A stretch of 64,000 bases of DNA from Flavobacterium eburneipallidum. GTDB taxonomy: Bacteria; Bacteroidota; Bacteroidia; Flavobacteriales; Flavobacteriaceae. This document shows, one piece after another, positions 43,909-52,212 of this stretch; position 1 is the stretch's first letter; every line of letters begins with the position of its first letter. The position numbers and the translations under genes are program-made. The DNA is taken from positions 310,001 through 374,000 of the forward strand of contig NZ_CP114291.2 in NCBI RefSeq assembly GCF_027111355.2, given 5' to 3'. The notes under the pieces are model-generated. The model worked only from the letters and a program-made list of their open reading frames with translations. It did not search any database and was not told the DNA's origin.

Positions 43909-46032
43909 ATGACCAACATACAATTCATTGCCAAGTCTGTTCAAACAGCTCCCATAAACATTCAAAACACCGTTCAATTATTGGAAGAAGATTGCACGAT
44001 TCCGTTTATTTCCCGTTACCGAAAAGACAAAACGGGGAATTTGGATGAGGTTTTGATCGAACAAATCGCCAAACTCCAAAAAGAGTATGAAATCATTGTA
44101 AAACGAAAAGAAGCGATTTTAAAATCGATTGAAGAGCAAAACTCATTAACTCCCGAATTAGATAAAAAAATTCAGCAGAGCTACGATTTACAGGAATTAG
44201 AGGATTTTTATTTGCCATTCAAAAAGAAGAAAAAAACCAAAGCCGATGTCGCTCGCGAAAATGGATTAGAGCCTTTGGCAAAAATCATAATGGAGCAAAA
44301 TAATGACGATGTCGATTTCTTGGCGACAAAATATCTGAACGACAATGTGATTAATGAAGACACCGCTTTACAAGGCGCACGTGACATTATCGCCGAATGG
44401 ATTAACGAAAATATTTATGTTCGTAAACAATTGCGAAGACTTTTTCAAAGAAAAGCAACTATCACTACCAAAGTCGTAAAAACCAAAAAAGACGAACAAG
44501 AGGCTCAAAAATTTAATCAATATTTCGATTGGTCGGAACCTTTGACCAAAGCACCTTCGCATAGATTGCTTGCGATGCTTCGTGCCGAAAATGAAGGTTT
44601 TATCAAATTCAAAGTAGAAGTTGATATTGACGAAGCCTATGATATTATTGACGAATTGGTTTTAAAAGGTCAAAATCCGAGTACACCACACGTACAATTA
44701 GCTATTGAAGACAGCTATAAAAGATTATTGAATCCTGCCATTTCAAACGAAGCTTTGCAGGAAGCCAAAGCCAAGGCTGATGCCAATTCCATTCAGGTTT
44801 TTGCGAACAATTTGGGACAATTGTTGTTGGCACCTCCTTTGGGCGAAAAACGAATTCTGGCCATTGATCCAGGGTTTAGAAGTGGTTGTAAAATCGTTTG
44901 TTTGGATGAAAAAGGGGATTTGTTGTACAACGAAACCATTTATCCACACGCACCTCAAAACGAAACGGCAATGGCGATGAAAAAGATAAAATCGATGGTC
45001 AATGCCTATAACATTGATGCGATTTCCATAGGTAACGGAACGGCTTCAAGAGAAACCGAATTCTTCATCAAGAAAATCGCTTTCGACAAGCCTGTTCAGG
45101 TTTTTATCGTTTCGGAGGCTGGTGCTTCGGTTTATTCGGCTTCGAAAATTGCGAGAGAAGAATTTCCCAATTATGACGTGACGGTTCGTGGCTCGGTTTC
45201 CATCGGGCGAAGACTTTCTGATCCCTTGGCCGAATTGGTGAAAATTGACCCAAAAGCCATTGGCGTAGGCCAATATCAACACGACGTGGATCAAACCAAA
45301 CTCAAAGAAGAACTAGACAATACGGTAATTCGTTGTGTGAATTCGGTCGGGATAAACATCAACACAGCAAGTAAGCATTTGTTGGGTTACGTGAGTGGAA
45401 TAGGAGAGAAGTTGGCCGAAAACATCGTAAACTATCGTTCTGAAAATGGCCCTTTTGAAGACAGGAAACAATTGAAAAAAGTGCCTCGTTTGGGCGAAAA
45501 AGCCTATCAGCAAGGCGTGGCTTTTATCCGAATTTCGAATGCTAAAAATCCTTTGGATAATTCGGCTGTACATCCTGAAGCATACTCTATTGTAGAAAAA
45601 ATGGCAAAGGATTTAAAACTCTCTGTAAATGATTTGATTGCCAATAAAGAGAAAACGGCTTTGATTAAAGCAGAGAATTACATCACGCCCGAAATAGGTT
45701 TATTAACCCTGAAAGACATCATCAAAGAGCTTGAAAAACCGGGATTGGACCCAAGAAAATCAGCCAAAGTTTTCGAATTTGACCCGAATGTAAAAACGAT
45801 TAAAGATTTGAAAACTGGAATGATTTTACCCGGAATTGTCAACAACATTACCAATTTCGGTTGCTTTGTCGATATTGGTTTAAAAGAAAGTGGCTTGGTT
45901 CACATTTCCCAACTCAAAGCCGGTTTTGTGAGCGATGTGAATGAAGTGGTCAAACTACACCAACACGTTGAGGTAAAAGTCACAGAAGTAGATGAAGACA
46001 GAAAGAGGATTCAGTTGACTATGATTTTGTAA
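43909..46032 (+). CDS. tex: Tex-family RNA-binding transcription accessory protein
   Basis: 707 residues, full length. Tex N-terminal helical region, YqgF/RNase H-like domain (ILAIDPGFRSGCKIVCLD, about 314-440), helix-hairpin-helix (VSGIGEKLAENIVNYR and a second repeat), and a C-terminal S1 domain (about 635-705, GIVNNITNFGCFVDIGLKES). Binds RNA and modulates transcription. Followed by a strong bidirectional terminator. Confidence 0.95.
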   Translation: MTNIQFIAKSVQTAPINIQNTVQLLEEDCTIPFISRYRKDKTGNLDEVLIEQIAKLQKEYEIIVKRKEAILKSIEEQNSLTPELDKKIQQSYDLQELEDFYLPFKKKKKTKADVARENGLEPLAKIIMEQNNDDVDFLATKYLNDNVINEDTALQGARDIIAEWINENIYVRKQLRRLFQRKATITTKVVKTKKDEQEAQKFNQYFDWSEPLTKAPSHRLLAMLRAENEGFIKFKVEVDIDEAYDIIDELVLKGQNPSTPHVQLAIEDSYKRLLNPAISNEALQEAKAKADANSIQVFANNLGQLLLAPPLGEKRILAIDPGFRSGCKIVCLDEKGDLLYNETIYPHAPQNETAMAMKKIKSMVNAYNIDAISIGNGTASRETEFFIKKIAFDKPVQVFIVSEAGASVYSASKIAREEFPNYDVTVRGSVSIGRRLSDPLAELVKIDPKAIGVGQYQHDVDQTKLKEELDNTVIRCVNSVGININTASKHLLGYVSGIGEKLAENIVNYRSENGPFEDRKQLKKVPRLGEKAYQQGVAFIRISNAKNPLDNSAVHPEAYSIVEKMAKDLKLSVNDLIANKEKTALIKAENYITPEIGLLTLKDIIKELEKPGLDPRKSAKVFEFDPNVKTIKDLKTGMILPGIVNNITNFGCFVDIGLKESGLVHISQLKAGFVSDVNEVVKLHQHVEVKVTEVDEDRKRIQLTMIL

Positions 46033-46035
46033 ACT

Positions 46036-46073
46036 AAAAAAGACAATTTCAAAATTTTGAAATTGTCTTTTTT
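46036..46073. terminator. Bidirectional terminator between tex and a beta-barrel gene
   Basis: Uninterrupted palindrome, 19-bp arms around a centre AAAA/TTTT, with A and T tracts at the ends; shared by the two convergent genes. Confidence 0.88.
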
Positions 46074-46089
46074 TAATTGATTCTATTAA

Positions 46090-46728
46090 CTATAACTGAA
46101 TTACACCACCAAGGTTGAAACTAAAACCGCCATTTGTTATATCATTTTGATTGGCTTTGTTGATATTTGTTAATCCATTAAACCATTGAGCATCAATTAA
46201 AATTCCAAATTTTTCAGTAATTCCTATCTTATATCCAATTCCGAAAGACATACCCAATTGAAAAGTCTCGATTGTATTACTTGGAATTTTACTAGAGAAA
46301 CCATTTTCAACTAATGTAGCTTTTGTCAAAAAAGAAGGACTCAAACCAAAATTCAAATTCCATTTTCGGGTGCTACCAAAATGCCAATTGGCATTAACTG
46401 GAATACTAATATAATTTAATTTATCTTCGTAATGATTAGTAGTATATGGAGATGCAGGGTCATAATCTGTATTAGTTAACTTGTACTCACCTCCCATTTT
46501 ATCAAAAATTAATCCAGAGCGTAAACTCCATCTATTATTGAAATAGTAATCAATTGTTGCTCCTAATTCAACTCCAGAATTAGAGTCTGTAGAACCATCA
46601 TCATTGTACTCTGAAAAACTAGAAGTTCCAATTTTTGGAGTAATTTCAATAGCTCCTTTTTCTTTAATTTGTGCGTTTGCTGATCCAAAAATAACCAAGG
46701 CTACTATTGAAAATAGAATTTTTTTCAT
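46090..46728 (-). CDS. Outer-membrane beta-barrel protein
   Basis: 212 residues with a signal peptide (MKKILFSIVALVIFGSANAQ) and alternating strands with Gly/aromatic turns, ending in a terminal strand (GGFSFNLGGVIQL). It resembles PorT/OMP_b-brl family proteins. No specific function evident. A well-spaced promoter precedes it. Confidence 0.87.
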   Translation of the reverse strand: MKKILFSIVALVIFGSANAQIKEKGAIEITPKIGTSSFSEYNDDGSTDSNSGVELGATIDYYFNNRWSLRSGLIFDKMGGEYKLTNTDYDPASPYTTNHYEDKLNYISIPVNANWHFGSTRKWNLNFGLSPSFLTKATLVENGFSSKIPSNTIETFQLGMSFGIGYKIGITEKFGILIDAQWFNGLTNINKANQNDITNGGFSFNLGGVIQL

Positions 46729-46752
46729 CTTTTATTTTTAGCGTTAATACTA

Positions 46753-46781
46753 CAAATATAATTGTATATATTAGATAACAA
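46753..46781 (-). promoter_or_regulatory. Promoter of the beta-barrel gene at 46090
   Basis: On the minus strand TTG (46779-46781), 18 nt, TATATTTG (46753-46760); start near 46746, 18 nt before the ATG. Confidence 0.75.
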
Positions 46782-46917
46782 AATTTTGTAATGTTATTTG
46801 TTTGTAATTTTAATCAAAGATTCAAAAAAATGAAAACAGTATAAAATTAAAAATTCCAAACCTCAAGGATATAAATACTTGTGATTTGGAATCTATTATT
46901 TTAAAAAGTTGAGAAAT

Positions 46918-47115
46918 TTATTCTTTAGTTTCTTCTTCTTTTTTATCGGCTGGTTTGTCGTCTTTAGCGGCATTTTTGAATTCTTTCACTCCACTTCCTA
47001 AGCCTTTCATTAGTTCTGGAATTTTTTTACCTCCAAAAAGTAACAGAATAGCTATTCCGATAATAATCCATTCAGAACCTCCAGGCATTGACAAAAAAAC
47101 AATTAGATAATTCAT
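46918..47115 (-). CDS. tatA: Sec-independent translocase subunit TatA
   Basis: 65 residues from the ATG at 47115 ([16 protein letters not shown]); upstream in-frame codons lie before the predicted transcription start. One membrane helix, then the conserved hinge [21 protein letters not shown] and an acidic/basic tail. TatA polymerises to pass folded proteins; tatC is not in view. Confidence 0.92.
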   Translation of the reverse strand: MNYLIVFLSMPGGSEWIIIGIAILLLFGGKKIPELMKGLGSGVKEFKNAAKDDKPADKKEEETKE

Positions 47116-47152
47116 CTTATATATTTTTAATAATAATTCATAATTTACATCG

Positions 47153-47160
47153 CAAAGATA
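47153..47160 (-). promoter_or_regulatory. -7 element of tatA
   Basis: TATCTTTG on the minus strand, 37 nt before the ATG at 47115; it decides against the longer reading frame starting at 47178. Confidence 0.65.
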
Positions 47161-47287
47161 AATAGAATTCTTTAACATAAATTCAAATCCGCCTAATTAT
47201 TTAATTTCAAAAGCGTTAAAAATTTCGTAAAATAGTTCATTAGGACAAAGTCAAACAAGAAAAGAAGCAGAGGATTGCATTAATTAT

Positions 47288-47295
47288 TATATTTG
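47288..47295 (+). promoter_or_regulatory. -7 element of the gene at 47313
   Basis: TATATTTG, 17 nt before the ATG. Confidence 0.6.
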
Positions 47296-47312
47296 TAACA
47301 TAAACTCATAAG

Positions 47313-47813
47313 ATGTCTGAAAAGAGGCTTAAAAGAAAAAAACTTCGCAAAAAATGGTTCACAAAAAACCGTTTGGTTATTTTGAATGAAGATACTTTTG
47401 AAGAAATTTTTTCTTTCAAACTAAATCTGATGAATGTTTTTGTGGTAGCCACTTCGGGTGCTATTTTATTGATTTTTTTGACCACAGTGATTATTGCTTT
47501 CACCCCTTTGCGTGAATTCATTCCAGGTTACTCTTCTTCTAAATTAAAAAAAGATGCTACAGAACTAGCCCTAAAATCCGATTCTTTAACTACAGTTTTG
47601 AAACAAAATGAAGCCTATATCAAATCCATTCAAAAAGTATTGACAGGTGAGTTAGAATATGCCAAATTCAATAAAGATTCTATATTGGAAACAGCTGAAG
47701 AATTACCGTCTAAAGAAGACTTATCTGCTTCTAAAGAAGAACTAGAATTAAGAGAACAAGTAGCTAAAGAGGAATCTCATATTAACTTTTCAAAAACTAA
47801 AAAGTCTAAATAA
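47313..47813 (+). CDS. Membrane-anchored coiled-coil protein
   Basis: 166 residues. A very basic N-terminus (MSEKRLKRKKLRKKW), one membrane helix (about 41-64) and a long extracytoplasmic coiled coil with acidic patches. The shape is like the N-terminal half of membrane-anchored M23 peptidases or peptidase activators, but no peptidase motif is present; whether it is a truncated member or a family of its own cannot be decided here. It precedes the GH3-like gene by 67 bp. Confidence 0.7.
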   Translation: MSEKRLKRKKLRKKWFTKNRLVILNEDTFEEIFSFKLNLMNVFVVATSGAILLIFLTTVIIAFTPLREFIPGYSSSKLKKDATELALKSDSLTTVLKQNEAYIKSIQKVLTGELEYAKFNKDSILETAEELPSKEDLSASKEELELREQVAKEESHINFSKTKKSK

Positions 47814-47880
47814 TTGCAATTATTTAATGCTATTTTTTTATCGTAATTCGTAATTTTTAATTCGTAATTGATACCTCACA

Positions 47881-49371
47881 ATGTCTTTAAAATCTTTTTT
47901 TGCTACCATTTTTGCCCAACATATTTACCGAAAAACCCAACTTTGGGCAACAAATCCTTTAGAAATACAGCAGCAAGTTTTCGAGGATTTAATCCGTCAG
48001 GCGAAAGAAACTCAATTTGGAATGGATCATCATTTCGACCAAATCAAAAATTTTCAAGATTTTACCAAAAATGTACCAGTTCGGGATTACGAAGGTTTGA
48101 AATCATACATAGATAAAGTGGTAAAAGGCGAAGAAAACGTCCTTTGGAAAGGCAAACCGCTTTATTTTGCCAAAACTTCAGGAACGACTTCGGGAGCTAA
48201 ATACATTCCGTTAACAAAGGAATCGATGCCTTTTCATATTGAAGCGGCACGAAATGCCATTCTGCATTATATACACGAAACCGGAAATGCAAGTTTTGTC
48301 GATGGTAAAATGATTTTCCTTCAGGGAAGTCCAATTTTGGAAGAAAAATACGGAATTAAATTTGGGCGACTTTCTGGAATTGTAGCGCATTTTGTTCCGA
48401 AATATTTACAGAAAAACCGAATGCCATCATGGGAAACCAATTGTATTGAAGATTGGGAAACCAAAGTAAATGCGATTGTAGAAGAAACTTTCGATCAAAA
48501 TATGACTGTGATTTCCGGGATTCCATCCTGGGTGCAAATGTATTTTGAGAAATTGCATCAGAAAGGGAATAAACCTGTGGGTGAAATTTTCAAAAACTTC
48601 AATTTGTTTATTTATGGTGGAGTCAATTATGAACCTTATCGCGCCAAATTCGAAAACTTGATTGGACGAAAAGTAGATAGTATCGAATTGTTTCCCGCTT
48701 CGGAAGGATTTTTTGCGTATCAAGATTCCCAAAAAGAGAAAGGAATGTTGCTATTGTTGAATTCTGGAATTTTCTACGAATTCATCAAAAGTGACGAATT
48801 TTATACCGAAAATCCAAAAAGGCATACCATTGGCGAAGTCGAATTGGGTGTAAATTATGTCTTGATTATTTCGACCAATGCAGGACTTTGGGGTTATAAT
48901 ATTGGCGATACCGTTCAGTTTACGAGCTTAAAACCTTACAGAGTTATCGTTTCGGGAAGAATCAAGCATTATATTTCTGCCTTTGGTGAACACGTTATTG
49001 GAAAAGAAGTCGAAAGTGCATTGCAAGAAGCCATTGTTGGCACAAATATTCGCATTAATGAATTTACCGTTGCACCACAAATCACGCCAAATGAAGGATT
49101 GCCCTATCACGAATGGTTTATTGAATTTGAAAACGAACCTGAAAATCTTGATGCTTTTGCGGAAGCTTTAGACGATGCGATGCGCCAACAAAATATCTAT
49201 TACGATGATTTGATTGTAGGCAAGGTGTTGCGAAAAGTGGTGATTTCAAAAGTAATCAAAAACGGTTTTCAAGACTATATGAAATCCATCGGAAAATTGG
49301 GCGGACAAAACAAAATTCCGAGATTGAGCAACGATAGAAAAATTGTGGAAAAATTAGTTAAATTAATTTAA
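47881..49371 (+). CDS. GH3 auxin-responsive-promoter family protein
   Basis: 496 residues. GH3 proteins adenylate carboxylic acids and conjugate them to amino acids. The ATP-binding motif FAKTSGTTSGAKYIPLT (about 95-112) and a later FPASEGFFAYQ (about 265-275) are visible, as in plant GH3 enzymes. Widely present in Bacteroidota; the bacterial substrate is unknown, so auxin activity should not be assumed. Confidence 0.9.
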   Translation: MSLKSFFATIFAQHIYRKTQLWATNPLEIQQQVFEDLIRQAKETQFGMDHHFDQIKNFQDFTKNVPVRDYEGLKSYIDKVVKGEENVLWKGKPLYFAKTSGTTSGAKYIPLTKESMPFHIEAARNAILHYIHETGNASFVDGKMIFLQGSPILEEKYGIKFGRLSGIVAHFVPKYLQKNRMPSWETNCIEDWETKVNAIVEETFDQNMTVISGIPSWVQMYFEKLHQKGNKPVGEIFKNFNLFIYGGVNYEPYRAKFENLIGRKVDSIELFPASEGFFAYQDSQKEKGMLLLLNSGIFYEFIKSDEFYTENPKRHTIGEVELGVNYVLIISTNAGLWGYNIGDTVQFTSLKPYRVIVSGRIKHYISAFGEHVIGKEVESALQEAIVGTNIRINEFTVAPQITPNEGLPYHEWFIEFENEPENLDAFAEALDDAMRQQNIYYDDLIVGKVLRKVVISKVIKNGFQDYMKSIGKLGGQNKIPRLSNDRKIVEKLVKLI

Positions 49372-49386
49372 ATTATAAAATTATTC

Positions 49387-49407
49387 ATCTTTGTAAGTAA
49401 CAAAGAT
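49387..49407. promoter_or_regulatory. Inverted repeat upstream of the ATPase/DUF4276 pair
   Basis: Perfect 8-bp arms ATCTTTGT and ACAAAGAT around five bases, about 35 bp before the ATPase ATG. A possible operator; the CATCTTTG at its left edge is one base off a -7 element. Confidence 0.45.
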
Positions 49408-49439
49408 TACTTTTATAACTTTATAAAAAGTTTCAAAAA

Positions 49440-50642
49440 ATGAAAATCGAAAAAATAAGAATAAAAAATTTCAAAGTATACCAAGATACCGAGATAAGAG
49501 ATTTACCAAATATGTGTGTCTTTCTTGGAGCAAATGGAGCAGGGAAATCTACGCTTTTCGAGGTATTCGGTTTTTTGAGTGATGCGCTTAAAAGTAATGT
49601 GAAAACAGCACTTAATAAAAGAGGTGGTTATAAAGAAGTTTATTCAAGAAACGGAGAAGGAGATATTGAAATTGAAATAAAGTTTAGAAATCCCGATATT
49701 GATGGTAAAAAGCAACCTTTGATAACATACGAATTATCGGTTTGTTTAGGCGAAAAAAATACACCCGTAGTTTCTAAAGAAGTATTAAGTTACAGAAGAG
49801 GAAACAGAGGGAGACCATATCGATTTTTAGAATTTACTTATGGAAAAGGAAATGCAATTGTAAATGAAAGTGAATTTGAAACCGCAAAACAAGAATTTAA
49901 AGAACAAAGAGAAGAACAAACTTTAGACAGTCCAGATATTTTAGCAATAAAAGGGTTAGGGCAATTTCAAAAATTTAATGCGATTAGTTCCTTTAGAAGA
50001 TTGTTAGAAAATTGGTATGTTTCTAATTTTCAAATTCAAGCAGCTCAAAACATTGAAGATACTGGTTTGAGTGAACATTTATCAACTTCGGGGGATAATT
50101 TGGCTCAAGTAACCAAATATATATATGAAAACTATCCAGAAACTTTTCAAAAGATTTTGGATAAAATGAAAGAAAGAGTTCCTGGTATTGATAAAGTGGA
50201 AGCGACAGAAACTATAGATGGTCGAATTGTTTTGCAATTTAGTGACGGTAGTTTCAAAGATCCTTTTATTTCTCGATTTGTTTCTGACGGAACGATTAAA
50301 ATGTTTGCTTATTTGGTTTTACTTAACGATCCAAAACCTCATCCTTTATTGTGTATAGAAGAGCCTGAAAACTATTTGCATCCCGAACTTTTGATTGAAT
50401 TAGCAGAAGAATTTAGAGATTATGCTAATAGAGGTGGACAAGTTTTTATATCGTCACATTCACCAGATTTTGTAAATGCTTTAGAATTGGACGAACTTTT
50501 TTGGTTGAATAAAGATAAGGGCTTTACTAGTATTAAAAGAGCGTCAGATGATGAAGCAATATCTACTTTGTTTGACGATGGAGATAAATTAGGCTATTTA
50601 TGGAAACAAGGCTATTTTATTGGTAGTGGACCTAAAAATTAA
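49440..50642 (+). CDS. AAA-family (RecF/SMC-like) ATPase, probable defence component
   Basis: 400 residues. Walker A GANGAGKST (30-38), signature-like FVSDGTIK (280-287), Walker B LLCIEEPE (303-310) and H-loop SSHSP (338-342): the AAA_21 ABC-type fold. The insert between them (about 60-270) carries no nuclease motif. The DUF4276 gene follows after 3 bp. ATPase plus TOPRIM-like effector is the architecture of OLD/Gabija- and PARIS-like anti-phage systems, so defence is a reasonable inference. Confidence 0.87.
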   Translation: MKIEKIRIKNFKVYQDTEIRDLPNMCVFLGANGAGKSTLFEVFGFLSDALKSNVKTALNKRGGYKEVYSRNGEGDIEIEIKFRNPDIDGKKQPLITYELSVCLGEKNTPVVSKEVLSYRRGNRGRPYRFLEFTYGKGNAIVNESEFETAKQEFKEQREEQTLDSPDILAIKGLGQFQKFNAISSFRRLLENWYVSNFQIQAAQNIEDTGLSEHLSTSGDNLAQVTKYIYENYPETFQKILDKMKERVPGIDKVEATETIDGRIVLQFSDGSFKDPFISRFVSDGTIKMFAYLVLLNDPKPHPLLCIEEPENYLHPELLIELAEEFRDYANRGGQVFISSHSPDFVNALELDELFWLNKDKGFTSIKRASDDEAISTLFDDGDKLGYLWKQGYFIGSGPKN

Positions 50643-50645
50643 TCT

Positions 50646-51227
50646 ATGGCGAGAATAGAAATATTAGTGGAAGAACCGTCAATGAAAGAATTTTTAACAA
50701 TCCTATTACCAAAGATTCTTGATCATCATTGGGGCTTGAATGAAAATTACTTTATTAGAAGTTTTGAAGGCAAAAATGATTTACAAAAAAACATACCATC
50801 AAAAGTAAAATTTTTAAGTAATTGGAATCATGAAGCGGTTGGAGTTGTTATTATGCAAGACCAAGATAGTTCAGATTGTAAAGTTCTTAAACAAAAACTC
50901 ATAGCTATTTGCAATCAAAATGGTAATTGTCCTAAATTAGTTCGGATAATTTGTAGAGAACTAGAATCTTGGTATTTGGGTGATTTTGTAGCTATAAATG
51001 AAGCTTATCCAAACTTTAAACATCAAAATTATATAAACAAATCTAAATTTAGGATTCCAGATAATTGTAATGCTTTCGATGAATTAAAAAAAATACTTCC
51101 TGAATTTCAAAAAGTAGGAGGAGCAAAAAAAATTGCCTCTTTTATTAATATCAACGAAAATAAATCGGAAAGTTTTAAGCAAACAGTTACAGGTTTGATA
51201 CGATTTTTTGAAAGTGTAAAGGATTAA
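50646..51227 (+). CDS. DUF4276 (TOPRIM-like) protein paired with the ATPase
   Basis: 193 residues. LVEEPSMKEFL (Glu9/10) and VVIMQDQDSSD (Asp72, Asp74) match the Glu and DxD acidic centres of TOPRIM-fold nucleases, and CRELESWYLGD (Glu105, Glu107) is a hallmark of DUF4276. Probably the effector or nuclease of the pair. 3-bp spacing from the ATPase implies coupling. Confidence 0.86.
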   Translation: MARIEILVEEPSMKEFLTILLPKILDHHWGLNENYFIRSFEGKNDLQKNIPSKVKFLSNWNHEAVGVVIMQDQDSSDCKVLKQKLIAICNQNGNCPKLVRIICRELESWYLGDFVAINEAYPNFKHQNYINKSKFRIPDNCNAFDELKKILPEFQKVGGAKKIASFININENKSESFKQTVTGLIRFFESVKD

Positions 51228-51286
51228 AAAATTAGTTGATTTTAATCTAAAATATTGCAGATTTATTAAAAAGAAATAAATCAAAG

Positions 51287-52168
51287 ATGATAGAAAAAAG
51301 ATTTTTATTGGCATTAATATTATTTACTTGCTCCGTTTCGGCACAAATAAAAGGAGTTATCAAAGACAGTCTTACAGGAAATGCAATTCCGTATGTAAAT
51401 ATTGCGGTAGAAGGCGAAAATATCGGTTCAACTTCTGAAGAAGATGGGACTTTTTTTATCAATATACCTTCAAAAGAGCAATATCTTATTTTTTCGACTT
51501 TAGGATTCGAAAAGAAAAAAGTCAAGGTTTACAAGGCTTCAGAAGTGTATTTAAAACCCGAAGCTTATGCATTGAATGAGGTAGTGATTTCAAAAAGTAT
51601 TGGAACTAAAAAAATAGAAATTGGTAAAGCCAAAAACGAAATCTACCAAGCTTTTGATAACGGACCGAAGATTGACACTAAATTTTTCGCCTATCTTCCG
51701 TCATACAAAAAGACAAAATACTTAAAGCAAGTGAGTATTTACACCGATAGCAAAATTGAAGAAGCGATTATTAAAATTCATTTTTATGGAATAGATTCCA
51801 ATGGTTTTCCTGGTGAAGAATTGCTAGACAAAGATTTTGTGGTTACGGTCAAAAAAGGAACCAGAATTCACCGATTTGATTTGTCTAAATTCAATTTGAA
51901 ATTTCCAAAAAACGGACTTTTCGTTGGATTTGAAAAACTATTAATCGAAAAAAACAAAGTCGAAAAAACCTTTACCGATTCCAACACTAAACTGACTCAA
52001 ATCCAAAAAACATATTATCCTTTTGTATTGTACAATTATGTAGAAAGGGATTTTTTATACACTTTTTCAGGAGGAAAATGGCATAAACAAGCCAATGAAG
52101 TTTCAAATAGTTCCACAAAAAAAATCATGATAAATGAACCAGTGATAACACTAATTTTATCTAACTAA
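51287..52168 (+). CDS. Exported carboxypeptidase-regulatory-like domain protein
   Basis: 293 residues, signal peptide (1-20, MIEKRFLLALILFTCSVSAQ), then a CarboxypepD_reg-like beta sandwich (IKGVIKDSLTGNAIPYVNIAV, GSTSEEDGTFFINIP), as at the N-terminus of many TonB-dependent receptors, but here without a receptor barrel. The remainder is beta-rich and unassigned. Surface or periplasmic role inferred. Confidence 0.85.
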   Translation: MIEKRFLLALILFTCSVSAQIKGVIKDSLTGNAIPYVNIAVEGENIGSTSEEDGTFFINIPSKEQYLIFSTLGFEKKKVKVYKASEVYLKPEAYALNEVVISKSIGTKKIEIGKAKNEIYQAFDNGPKIDTKFFAYLPSYKKTKYLKQVSIYTDSKIEEAIIKIHFYGIDSNGFPGEELLDKDFVVTVKKGTRIHRFDLSKFNLKFPKNGLFVGFEKLLIEKNKVEKTFTDSNTKLTQIQKTYYPFVLYNYVERDFLYTFSGGKWHKQANEVSNSSTKKIMINEPVITLILSN

Positions 52169-52181
52169 TATATTAAAACTC

Positions 52182-52189
52182 TATATTTG
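52182..52189 (+). promoter_or_regulatory. -7 element of the DUF6909 gene
   Basis: TATATTTG, 23 nt before the ATG at 52213. Confidence 0.6.
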
Positions 52190-52212
52190 TAAGGATACAA
52201 ATTAAGAATTAA

